A program made the position numbers and the translations under genes. Under the pieces are notes generated by a model, which saw only the letters and a list, made by a program, of their open reading frames with translations, had not been told where the DNA came from and did not search any database. Below, piece by piece: positions 7,912 to 13,761 of a stretch of DNA of 13,761 bases; positions within the stretch are counted from its first letter, which is position 1; each line of letters opens with the position of its first letter. The stretch is from Acidobacteriota bacterium (GTDB lineage Bacteria; Acidobacteriota; UBA6911; RPQK01; JADFOI01), in NCBI GenBank assembly GCA_029942065.1, contig JAPYTY010000029.1:1-13761 (forward strand). Direction: 5' to 3'.

Positions 7912-7933
7912 CTAATGAAACCTTAATCATTAG
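7912..7933. promoter_or_regulatory. Inverted repeat between AbiE and the amidohydrolase
   Basis: CTAATGA (7912-7918) and TCATTAG (7927-7933) are perfect inverted repeats with an 8-nt spacer, 18 nt after the toxin stop and about 95 nt before the amidohydrolase start. There is no T-tract, so an operator for the downstream gene is as likely as a terminator. Confidence 0.35.
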
Positions 7934-8010
7934 AACTGCTCCGTGATGGGAATGGAGGAGTGGTGGCTCCGACGTAGCTCTTATTTGGCTCCTACGGTAC
8001 AATCTGCCCT

Positions 8011-8017
8011 GAGGAGG
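8011..8017 (+). promoter_or_regulatory. Ribosome binding site fixing the amidohydrolase start
   Basis: GAGGAGG lies 9 nt before ATG 8027, and the sequence from that ATG begins a clean signal peptide. The longer frame from GTG 7943 would place 28 charged and Trp-rich residues before the signal, so 8027 is preferred. Confidence 0.75.
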
Positions 8018-8026
8018 ATTGGATTC

Positions 8027-9790
8027 ATGCTGAAAAACACTGCACGAAGCCTCTGCCTGGGACTGACCGTGATGGCCGGCCTTTCGAGTCCGCAGGCACA
8101 GGAAAATCTGGTGGGCGCCAACCGATTGGTAATCCAGGGAGCTACCCTGATCAGCGGTACGGGGAGCACGCCGGTCCAGAATGCCGTGGTTGTCATCGAG
8201 GACAACCGGATTACGGCGGTGGGCCCGGCCGGACAGGTCTCCGTTCCCCAGGGAGCGGAGGTAATCCAGGCCGACGGCAAATTCATCATTCCGGGCCTGA
8301 GCGATATGCACGTGCACTGGCAGGGCTGGATGCCGGAGCTTTTTCTGGCTCACGGCGTGACCTCGGCAGTAGACCTGGAGTCGGGCCAGTGGACCCACGT
8401 GCAGAGAGATCTGATCCGGGACGGCCGCATGCGAGGTCCCCGCATCTTCACCGCGACCAACTCCCTGTACGGGAGGCTCGTCTGGAATTACGGAGAATCT
8501 CCTAGCCGGCCTGTTCTGCACAGCACGGATATGGCCCGCAGGATGGTCCGTCGCTACGGGCCCGGGCGGGAACTGTACAACGTGACCAAGGCGTACACCG
8601 AGCTGGCTCCCGATCACCTGCAGGCCATCGTGGAAGAATCTCACAGGCTGGGCCGAAAGGTGATTGGCCACCTGGGAGGCATCGACGCCCGACAGGCCGC
8701 TCGGGTAGGCATAGATGGAATCGCCCACGGAGCCGGAATCGCGTTGGCCAGCATCGCCGACCCGGTCAAGGCCGAGGAGCTGCGGACCTTCGCGCGGATG
8801 GGGATTGCGGTCGACTTTCCCATGTTCCTGATGTATCACGCCTATATGGATCCCCAGAAAGCAGACGAGCTGGTCGAACTGCTGGTGGCAGAGGATGTGG
8901 CCATCGAGTTCGAGCAGGTGAACACCGCCGGAAGGTGGGTTCCCGAGTACCGGGATGCCTGGATCGCCGAGGACCGAAAGTATTTCGAGGACCCCAACCT
9001 GAGCTATATCGGCTCCGATCACTGGGACCGGATTTTTTACTACGAACCCTACGATCAGTTGACCGACCGGGAGAAAGAGCTGGTACAGCAGGGTTATGAT
9101 AATCGGAAAGAGTTTCTGGGCAAGTTTGCCCGGGCGGGCGGCAAGGTGCTGGCGGGTTGCGACACGGCTTCCTTTGTCCTACCGGGCATCTGTCTTCATC
9201 GGGAGCTGGAGCTACTGGTCGAGGCGGGAATGAGCCCCATGCATGCCATCCAGGCTGCCACCGTGAACAACTTCGAGTTTCTGCAGGAGCCCGACCTGGG
9301 AACCCTGGAGCCAGGCAAGCTGGCCGATCTGCTCATCCTCCGGGAGGATCCCCTGGCCGACATTCGAAACACACGGACCATTGACATGGTGATCAAAAAC
9401 GGGCAAATCCAGGACACCAGCTATCATTCCGACTTCGTGAATCCCGAAGACAGGCCCTTTCTGGTATCCGGCTTCATCAATCCCGTTCCCCACATTCGGG
9501 TGCTTTATCCCATGTCCACCAGCCAGCTCAACCGGGACCTCAAGTTGGTCATCGAGGGGACCGGTCTGGCCGACGAGTCGATGGTGGAGTTCGATGGGAT
9601 CACCTTGAAGGCCACTCCGGTGAAGAGCACCCTGATCAAGGAGATGATGTTCAATCCCGTTTACACCCAGCTGGAGGTGACTGTGCCGGCCCGTCTGCTT
9701 AACCGGCATGGAAGCTATCAAGTGGTGGTTAAAAATCCCAAGCCACAGGGGGGCGTTTCGAATGCCGTGACGTTTTTCGCAGCACCCTGA
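8027..9790 (+). CDS. Exported amidohydrolase with C-terminal IPT/TIG-like domain
   Basis: A 587-aa amidohydrolase-superfamily protein of the imidazolonepropionase/prolidase-like group. Residues 1-25 are a Sec signal ending in SPQAQ. The small beta domain (VIQGATLISGTG) leads to the metal-binding DMHVH with H95 and H97; further probable ligands are K188 (VTKAY), H215 (IGHLGG), H234 (IAHGAG) and D379 (GCDTAS). The closing motif GTLEPGKLADLLIL at 425-438 is typical of the family. Residues about 485-587 are additional: LVIEGTGL, MVEFDG and GSYQVVVKNP resemble an IPT/TIG immunoglobulin-like domain. The substrate is not deducible; secreted relatives hydrolyse dipeptides or cyclic amides. The gene stands alone, with the AbiE remnants upstream and repeat copy B about 90 bp downstream. 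The start is chosen for its Shine-Dalgarno sequence and signal peptide. Confidence 0.9.
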   Translation: MLKNTARSLCLGLTVMAGLSSPQAQENLVGANRLVIQGATLISGTGSTPVQNAVVVIEDNRITAVGPAGQVSVPQGAEVIQADGKFIIPGLSDMHVHWQGWMPELFLAHGVTSAVDLESGQWTHVQRDLIRDGRMRGPRIFTATNSLYGRLVWNYGESPSRPVLHSTDMARRMVRRYGPGRELYNVTKAYTELAPDHLQAIVEESHRLGRKVIGHLGGIDARQAARVGIDGIAHGAGIALASIADPVKAEELRTFARMGIAVDFPMFLMYHAYMDPQKADELVELLVAEDVAIEFEQVNTAGRWVPEYRDAWIAEDRKYFEDPNLSYIGSDHWDRIFYYEPYDQLTDREKELVQQGYDNRKEFLGKFARAGGKVLAGCDTASFVLPGICLHRELELLVEAGMSPMHAIQAATVNNFEFLQEPDLGTLEPGKLADLLILREDPLADIRNTRTIDMVIKNGQIQDTSYHSDFVNPEDRPFLVSGFINPVPHIRVLYPMSTSQLNRDLKLVIEGTGLADESMVEFDGITLKATPVKSTLIKEMMFNPVYTQLEVTVPARLLNRHGSYQVVVKNPKPQGGVSNAVTFFAAP

Positions 9791-9879
9791 AGAAGATGTC
9801 GGAGGACGGACATGATCCGAGCCCTTCAGGAGTCGTCTCGCAGCCAAAGGTATTCGATTCTTAGTCGCCGGCACGACAA

Positions 9880-9946
9880 ATGGGAGGCGAAACCACCTGA
9901 TCGTTTCAGGCGATTTACGTCTCCCGTTTGTCTCCCATTTTGGGTG
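9880..9946 (+). repeat. Palindromic intergenic repeat, copy B
   Basis: Aligned without gaps to 5811-5877 (60/67). Inverted ends are ATGGGAG (9880-9886) and CTCCCAT (9932-9938). The central hairpin is a perfect CCTGA/TCAGG stem (9896-9900, 9906-9910) with a TCGTT loop. The tandem 11-mers GTCTCCCGTTT and GTCTCCCATTT are at 9919-9940. Weaker similarity to copy A continues to about 9981 (ATGGTAA; GACC..TAAAACCGG). The 60-codon frame at 9812-9994 that crosses it is not considered a gene. Confidence 0.75.
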
Positions 9947-10093
9947 TTCATAAATGGTAAAGGCCGACCCGATAAAACCGGGTTAAAAAATTGAGTTTGT
10001 TAGCTTTTGGTAAGACTTGGAAAACCCCTTATTCCTAGCTGCAAGAGCTTTGCTCGTTGGTTCGTCGCCTTTGTCTGAGCGAAGCGAAGCATT
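9947..10093. other. Gene-free stretch between repeat B and the tRNA-tail repeat
   Basis: No coding frame is supported. Two hairpins lie next to the att-like repeat: GAGC/GCTC (10045-10055), and TTCGT-CGC (10061-10068) against GCG-GCGAA (10079-10088) with a two-base bulge and an 11-nt loop. The CCCG/CGGG pair around 9968-9982 could be a weak stem. These may be recombinase-related structures. Confidence 0.3.
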
Positions 10094-10109
10094 CGACCGC
10101 CGCCTCCAT
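10094..10109 (+). repeat. Direct repeat of tRNA 3' end, right copy (att-like)
   Basis: Identical to 6-21 over 16 bases, with two further matching bases at 10091-10092 and one mismatch between. The sequence upstream does not fold into a tRNA, so this is only the 3' tail, as expected at the far end of a tRNA-inserted element. It places the right border of the island between the amidohydrolase and the homoserine dehydrogenase. Confidence 0.6.
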
Positions 10110-10263
10110 TTCTATCTCTAATCTATTGAAATAAAGAGAACCCCTTTTTAACGGGGGGACAGGAGGGTCAGGCTTCAGGTCCATGTCTCCCATACCAGTG
10201 TGGGAAGGATTTTCAAACGTCTTTGTCAGCAGGAATGCTTATCGGATATATTAGAGGCTCTGA
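10110..10263. other. Leader region of the homoserine dehydrogenase
   Basis: A 154-bp gene-free region. It contains CCCC-TTTTTAA-CGGGG (10141-10155), a short stem without a plus-strand T-tract, and a single 11-mer GTCTCCCATAC (10185-10195) related to the intergenic repeat core. The promoter for the downstream gene is presumably here but no clear boxes stand out. Confidence 0.3.
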
Positions 10264-11565
10264 ATGAACATTGCGATTGTGGGAATGGGCACGGTGGGTG
10301 GCGCGGCCATCCGCTTACTCGAGGAGAACGCGGTCGAACTGGAGCGCAAGCTGGGCTTCAAGCTGCATCTCCGCGCGACTGCAAGTCTCGAAGTGGAGAA
10401 GCGCGAGGAAGTCGATGCGCCCACGGGTAGGCGTCTGCTGACGCGTGACTGGCGTGAGGCTGTCGAGCATCCGGAGGTGGACATCGTAGTCGAGGTGGTC
10501 GGCGGCACCACGATCGCCTACGAAGTGCAGACGACCGCTCTTGCGCTCGGCCGCCCGGTGGTGACGGCGAACAAGGAACTGCTCGGCCTGCGTGGCGCGG
10601 AGCTGGCGCAACTGGCGCACGACAACAAGACGTCGCTGCATCTGGAAGCCAGCGCCGGCGGCTGCATCCCCATCCTGAACGCGCTGCGCGAGGGCATCGC
10701 GGCGGATTCCATCGAAGCCGTCTACGGCATCCTCAACGGCACCTGCAACTTCATCCTCACCGAGATCGAGAAGACCGGCGCACCCTTCGCCGACATTCTC
10801 AGCGAAGCTCAGCGGCGCGGCTACGCCGAGGCCAAGCCCGAGGCCGACGTGGAAGGCTACGACACCCAGTCGAAGCTCTCCATCATCGCCAACTTCTGTT
10901 TCGGCGCGCGCGTGGCCACTGACGCCATCTTCCGCCAGGGCATCACCAGGATTACGCCCACCGACTTCGCTTACGCGCATCGGCTCGGCTACACCATCCG
11001 GCTGCTGGCCGCAGGCGTGCGCCATGGGGACGACCTTTCACTTTACGTGCGCCCCGTGCTCGTCCCGCAGACGGCGATGCTCGCCAAGGTACAAGGCTCC
11101 TACAACGCCATCTGGGTGAAGGGCGCGCACGGCGAGGACACACTTTACTGCGGCCGCGGCGCGGGCACCCCCACCGGCGTGGCCGTCGTCAGCGACATCA
11201 TGAGCGCTGCACGCGACCTTCGGCACGGGAGCTCGCTGCGAGCTCCCGCATTCGGCTACTGGTCCCCGCAGGAGATCACCAACGTTGGCATCGATGCCGG
11301 CTCAAGCCCCTACTTCGTGCGATTCCTGGTGAGGGACGAGGTGGGCATCATCGCCAGGCTCGCCGACATCATCGCCGACGAGAAGATCGACATCGACGCG
11401 GTCTTCGAGGAGCCCAATCAGGACACGGACAATCTGGCGTTCGTCATCTCCGTGAAGCCCACGACGGCGATGGCCGTCAGCGCTGCGCTGGCCCGCATGG
11501 AGAAGCTCAGCTTCCATCGCGAGCCGCCCCTGGTTCTGCCGATGGAGAACATCCTCGCGGGCTGA
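10264..11565 (+). CDS. hom: Homoserine dehydrogenase
   Basis: A 433-aa enzyme that reduces aspartate semialdehyde to homoserine with NAD(P)H, the branch point to threonine and methionine. The Rossmann motif is GMGTVG (7-12); K104 lies in VTANKELL; the signature ILNGTCNFIL is at 156-165; D200 and K204 in EGYDTQSKL match the catalytic Asp/Lys pair. Residues about 349-430 form an ACT domain (FLVRDEVGIIARLADI), the usual site of threonine feedback. Length and domain order are normal. The start ATG follows GAGG by a normal distance. No other threonine genes flank it. Third positions are more GC-rich than in the other genes here, which suggests a different origin or age in this locus. A near-perfect palindrome lies within it at 11226-11248. 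Confidence 0.95.
   Translation: MNIAIVGMGTVGGAAIRLLEENAVELERKLGFKLHLRATASLEVEKREEVDAPTGRRLLTRDWREAVEHPEVDIVVEVVGGTTIAYEVQTTALALGRPVVTANKELLGLRGAELAQLAHDNKTSLHLEASAGGCIPILNALREGIAADSIEAVYGILNGTCNFILTEIEKTGAPFADILSEAQRRGYAEAKPEADVEGYDTQSKLSIIANFCFGARVATDAIFRQGITRITPTDFAYAHRLGYTIRLLAAGVRHGDDLSLYVRPVLVPQTAMLAKVQGSYNAIWVKGAHGEDTLYCGRGAGTPTGVAVVSDIMSAARDLRHGSSLRAPAFGYWSPQEITNVGIDAGSSPYFVRFLVRDEVGIIARLADIIADEKIDIDAVFEEPNQDTDNLAFVISVKPTTAMAVSAALARMEKLSFHREPPLVLPMENILAG
11226..11248 (+). repeat. Near-perfect palindrome inside hom
   Basis: Arms of 11 bp, CGGGAGCTCGC (11226-11236) and GCGAGCTCCCG (11238-11248), flank a single T. It encodes the HGSSLRAP region (residues 321-328), which links the substrate domain to the ACT domain. 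It would make a very stable hairpin in the mRNA. Confidence 0.7.
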
Positions 11566-11594
11566 TGAGGGCCAACTGACAGGCATTCGCCTTA

Positions 11595-11624
11595 TTCACC
11601 GGAACGACAAATAGGAGCCAAACC
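11595..11624 (+). repeat. Degenerate half-copy of the palindromic repeat (copy C)
   Basis: ACCGGAACGACAAAT then AGGAGCC-AAACC matches the left flank and left arm of copy B (GCCGGCACGACAAAT, GGGAGGCG, AAACC; 9867-9894) with a few substitutions and one base missing. The right half with GTCTCCC is absent; the sequence instead runs towards a GGDEF fragment. Confidence 0.45.
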
Positions 11625-11684
11625 GATACTCCACAACCGGTCGGGTTCGCTCAATCGCAAACTCCGGTTAGAAGTGCGCGTAGT

Positions 11685-11879
11685 CACCCGGGTGAACCAA
11701 CGGATGTGAACTCGTTGATCCAGCTGGCAGACGAAGCGCTTTACCGGGCCAAGCAGCTGGGCAGAGACCGGGTAGAATTAGCCCAAAGAGGATCGGCCCC
11801 TGGAACCGGCGCCGATCCCAACCCGTCATGGGTGGTAGTCCCTGACCCCGACAGCCCACTCGAGATTCAGAAGGATTGA
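11685..11879 (+). pseudogene. C-terminal remnant of a GGDEF (diguanylate cyclase) gene
   Basis: The frame ending in TGA at 11877-11879 reads HPGEPTDVNSLIQLADEAL then YRAKQLGRDRVELA, the unmistakable end of a GGDEF domain, which makes cyclic di-GMP. It is followed by about 33 unrelated residues. The catalytic GG[D/E]EF loop, inhibitory site and everything N-terminal are missing. In-frame codons upstream (11580-11684) show no GGDEF similarity and contain repeat copy C, so the gene was probably truncated there. A GTG at 11706 could start a short peptide but no function is expected. Confidence 0.75.
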
Positions 11880-11980
11880 AAGGGGAAAGGAGAAGCAAGA
11901 ATCATGTGATCCCCGGTGAAAAAAAGAAGGTCCTTGAAATAACTTTAAATCCAGGTCTCCTACACTGAGGTGTTTCCGCG
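11880..11980. other. Leader of the response-regulator gene
   Basis: A 101-bp AT-rich gap. AGGGGAAAGGAG at 11880-11891 is too far from the next ATG to serve it. The ribosome binding site for ATG 11981 is weak (GAGGTG at 11967-11972). No distinct promoter recognised. Confidence 0.25.
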
Positions 11981-12358
11981 ATGACGACCTCCTCCCCTGC
12001 CAGGCAGCACATCCTGGTCATTGATGACGATGTCACGACCTGCGATTTGATTACCCAGTACCTGGGAAAGGAAGGCTTTGAGGTCGAGACCGTCCAGGAT
12101 GGCGAATCGGGTATCCAGGCCTTCAGGTCCGGTGAGCACGCGCTCGTTCTCCTTGACATCGTGTTGCCGGGTATCGATGGATTCGAGGTTCTCCGCCGCA
12201 TTCGTGAGCAATCGTCTATCCCCGTCATTCACATGTCGGGCACTCACCCCGAGGAAGTTGATCGGAGCCGGGGTCTGAACGGCAGTGCCGATGATTTCCT
12301 GAACAAGCCCTTCAGCTTTAGCGAACTCCTGGCGCGAATTCGCGCCATTCTGGATTGA
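11981..12358 (+). CDS. Receiver-only response regulator
   Basis: A 125-aa CheY-like receiver domain. Acidic pocket D15/D16, phosphoacceptor D59 in LVLLDIVLPGIDG, conserved Ser S86 (IHMSG), aromatic F106 and K109 in the NKPF motif are all present, so phosphotransfer should work. The sequence is most like OmpR-type receivers (ADDFLNKPFSFSELLARI) but stops right after the last receiver helix, with no DNA-binding domain; the in-frame codons after the TGA do not resemble one. It is therefore a single-domain regulator or an OmpR-type protein truncated at the linker. No sensor kinase lies in the window. The GGDEF remnant just upstream hints at a former receiver/GGDEF signalling locus. Confidence 0.9.
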   Translation: MTTSSPARQHILVIDDDVTTCDLITQYLGKEGFEVETVQDGESGIQAFRSGEHALVLLDIVLPGIDGFEVLRRIREQSSIPVIHMSGTHPEEVDRSRGLNGSADDFLNKPFSFSELLARIRAILD

Positions 12359-12523
12359 GGTATCTCCACAAGGATGACTTCCTTAATAAATAGGATCCGA
12401 TTGAATGGAGTCAGGTTTGCCTGTCCTCAGACAATCAATGCTAAACTGGCCCTGCTCAGCAGCGGTTTCGAGGGTCTCTTGACCCGGAAGCCGAAATGAC
12501 CCACTCTCGCTGAAGAGGTATCG
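12359..12523. other. Gap between response regulator and membrane protein
   Basis: A 165-bp gap with no coding signal I recognise; the in-frame continuation of the receiver gene stays open from 12359 to a TGA near 12499 but resembles no known output domain. GAAGAGG at 12513-12519 serves ATG 12524. Confidence 0.3.
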
Positions 12524-13558
12524 ATGACTGCAACCAGCCTTTATCAAAGCTTCACGGATCGCCGGGATGTAGTGGCGCTTTTGGGCGGCATTCTGTTCAG
12601 CCTCGGATTCACGGCATTGATCGCATGGGCGGGGAACCGCCTGGGTGCCGTCGAGCTCCTCCCGGACCAGGGTCAGGCCTGGTACTACTGGAAACTGCCG
12701 GCACCCACTTTCTGGACCCGTTTCTCGGCCTGGGGTTTGTACCTGGTTCATCAGCTGACCGCCTGGGGGCTGATCTTCTACGCCCAGAAGTACGTGCGGC
12801 GATATTCGACCGGCCTGAAGCCGGTCAACATCCTGGCCCTTGGCTCGACTGCGCTTTTTATAGTTCTTCATTTGATTCAAACCCACATCTGGTACGACGG
12901 CCTGGCACAGGACGTTTCGGTGTTCAGCTCCCAGAACTCGGTGATCGTACTTCTGGTGTGGGTGCTGCTGATGGAAAACAGTCGTCGAGGAATGTTTTTC
13001 GGCAAAAAGCTCCCGATTAGCAAGGAAATCAATCGCTGGGCGCGAACCTACCACGGGTATTTTTTCGCCTGGGCAACGATCTACACCTTCTGGTTCCATC
13101 CTCTGGTCTCCACCCCCGGCCACCTGATTGGCTTTCTCTATATGTTCTTTCTGCTGCTGCAGGGAAGCCTGATGTACACGAAAGTGCACAAGAATCGCTA
13201 CTGGACTTTCACGATGGAGATCCTGGTCCTGCTGCACGGGACCCTGGTTGCTTACCTCCTGGAGGACGGTCTGTGGCCCATGTTCTTTTTCGGGTTCGGT
13301 GGAATCTTCGTTATCACCCAGATGCACGGGGTGGGTCTGAAGCTCTGGGCAAAACTCGTGTTTCTGGCAGCCTATGTCGGAGCAGTGTTAGCTGTTTTCG
13401 GCCAGCTCGGCTGGAGTCGTTTCGATGAGATCCTCCGCATCCCGGTGATTGATTATCTGGCCGTTCTGGTTCTGGCCGGGTTGATGGGTGGAGGTCTGTG
13501 GATCGCTCGTCGGCTGCGGGGCCCCCGTAACCCGCCGATGAACGAAGTCGCCACCTGA
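12524..13558 (+). CDS. Multi-pass membrane protein, histidine-rich, unknown function
   Basis: A 344-aa integral inner-membrane protein; I do not recognise the family. Hydrophobic segments at about 17-37, 66-86, 103-121, 136-153, 176-195, 198-218, 230-247, 252-268, 275-294 and 309-328 suggest nine or ten membrane spans. Nine histidines (76, 116, 121, 177, 192, 200, 222, 238, 268) sit in or next to these spans, several in pairs or short spacings (H116/H121, H192/H200), a pattern seen in haem- or metal-binding membrane proteins such as cytochrome-b-like reductases. Aromatic-rich turns (WYYWKLPAPTFW) and a basic C-terminus (RRLRGPRNPP) are also notable. The start at ATG 12524 has GAAGAGG upstream. 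It follows the response regulator on the same strand by 165 bp; whether they work together is unknown. Confidence 0.8.
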   Translation: MTATSLYQSFTDRRDVVALLGGILFSLGFTALIAWAGNRLGAVELLPDQGQAWYYWKLPAPTFWTRFSAWGLYLVHQLTAWGLIFYAQKYVRRYSTGLKPVNILALGSTALFIVLHLIQTHIWYDGLAQDVSVFSSQNSVIVLLVWVLLMENSRRGMFFGKKLPISKEINRWARTYHGYFFAWATIYTFWFHPLVSTPGHLIGFLYMFFLLLQGSLMYTKVHKNRYWTFTMEILVLLHGTLVAYLLEDGLWPMFFFGFGGIFVITQMHGVGLKLWAKLVFLAAYVGAVLAVFGQLGWSRFDEILRIPVIDYLAVLVLAGLMGGGLWIARRLRGPRNPPMNEVAT

Positions 13559-13569
13559 CCCGGGGGTGG
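13551..13569 (+). terminator. Weak stem-loop after the membrane-protein gene
   Basis: CCACC (13551-13555) can pair with GGTGG (13565-13569), overlapping the stop codon, with a short TCTTTTC stretch some bases later. Stem strength is modest. The remaining bases to the end of the window contain a 62-codon frame (13566-13754) that I cannot relate to anything and do not call. Confidence 0.25.
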
Positions 13570-13761
13570 GGAGTCTTTTCGCCGGCCTTTTAATACGGTT
13601 TTTCCTGCCCTGGTTATGCGATCCTGGTGCTGGGTTGGTGAAGGAACTCCTTTTTGGCCATACTGATTGCGATAGAAGATTCGACGACTTCACCGAATGC
13701 AACCACGGGACAAAGCCACCAACCGTTTGCAAGCAACCAGGTCGAACTATCTAGGGAAACC

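Noticed and set aside
7907..9022. 371-codon minus-strand frame opposite the amidohydrolase
   Set aside because: Long antisense frames are common opposite GC-rich genes; the plus strand has metal-ligand motifs, a signal peptide and a ribosome binding site.
10136..10160. CCCC-TTTTTAA-CGGGG as a rho-independent terminator
   Set aside because: The T-run is inside the loop and no T-tract follows the stem on the plus strand; on the minus strand the tail is only moderately T-rich.
4251..10195. GTCTCCC repeats as a CRISPR array
   Set aside because: The units are adjacent or kilobases apart, with no regular spacers and no cas genes.
10315..11025. 236-codon minus-strand frame opposite hom
   Set aside because: Antisense shadow of a gene with all catalytic motifs on the plus strand.
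12383..13327. 314-codon minus-strand frame opposite the membrane protein
   Set aside because: Composition is typical of an antisense shadow (Gln/His rich); the plus strand shows clear membrane spans and a Shine-Dalgarno.
13566..13754. 62-codon frame at the right end
   Set aside because: No ribosome binding site or recognisable motif; too short to judge at the window edge.

Overview
The window looks like an accessory island in a Gram-negative bacterium. Two enzymes carry signal peptides, base composition is moderately GC-rich, and intergenic stretches are AT-rich. An acidobacterium-like host is a guess; no rRNA or complete tRNA is present to settle it. The first 20 bases fit tRNA positions 57-76 (T-loop, T-stem, acceptor strand, U73, CCA), probably tRNA-Cys. 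A 16-bp piece of that tail recurs at 10094-10109, so about 10.1 kb looks like cargo inserted at a tRNA 3' end. No integrase is visible.

Layout. 293-4053: an overlapping two-gene operon for an Mre11/SbcD-like phosphoesterase and a Rad50/SbcC-like ATPase. 4325-5488 (minus strand): a D-2-hydroxyacid dehydrogenase with a signal peptide and a tandem Cys motif. 5489-6058: gene-free, with a palindromic repeat and an array of ATGAAC/GTTCAT hexamers. 6059-7893: an AbiE-type toxin-antitoxin pair (AbiEi antitoxin, AbiEii nucleotidyltransferase) broken by several frameshifts, most explained by one missing A in an A-run. 8027-9790: an exported amidohydrolase with an extra C-terminal beta domain. 9791-10263: second copy of the palindromic repeat, then the tRNA-tail repeat. 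10264-11565: a GC-richer homoserine dehydrogenase. 11566-11980: a degenerate third repeat copy and the tail of a broken GGDEF (diguanylate cyclase) gene. 11981-12358: a receiver-only response regulator. 12524-13558: a histidine-rich multi-pass membrane protein.

The most distinctive structure is a family of GTCTCCC-containing repeats lying between the genes at 4251, 5811, 9880, 10185 and (partial) 11604. They coincide with changes of cargo and sit close to the tRNA-tail repeat. I infer that they mark junctions of successive insertions, or recombinase or transposition sites, but this cannot be shown from one window. The Mre11/Rad50 pair and the AbiE remnants together suggest a defence-type island; the exported enzymes suggest metabolic cargo.
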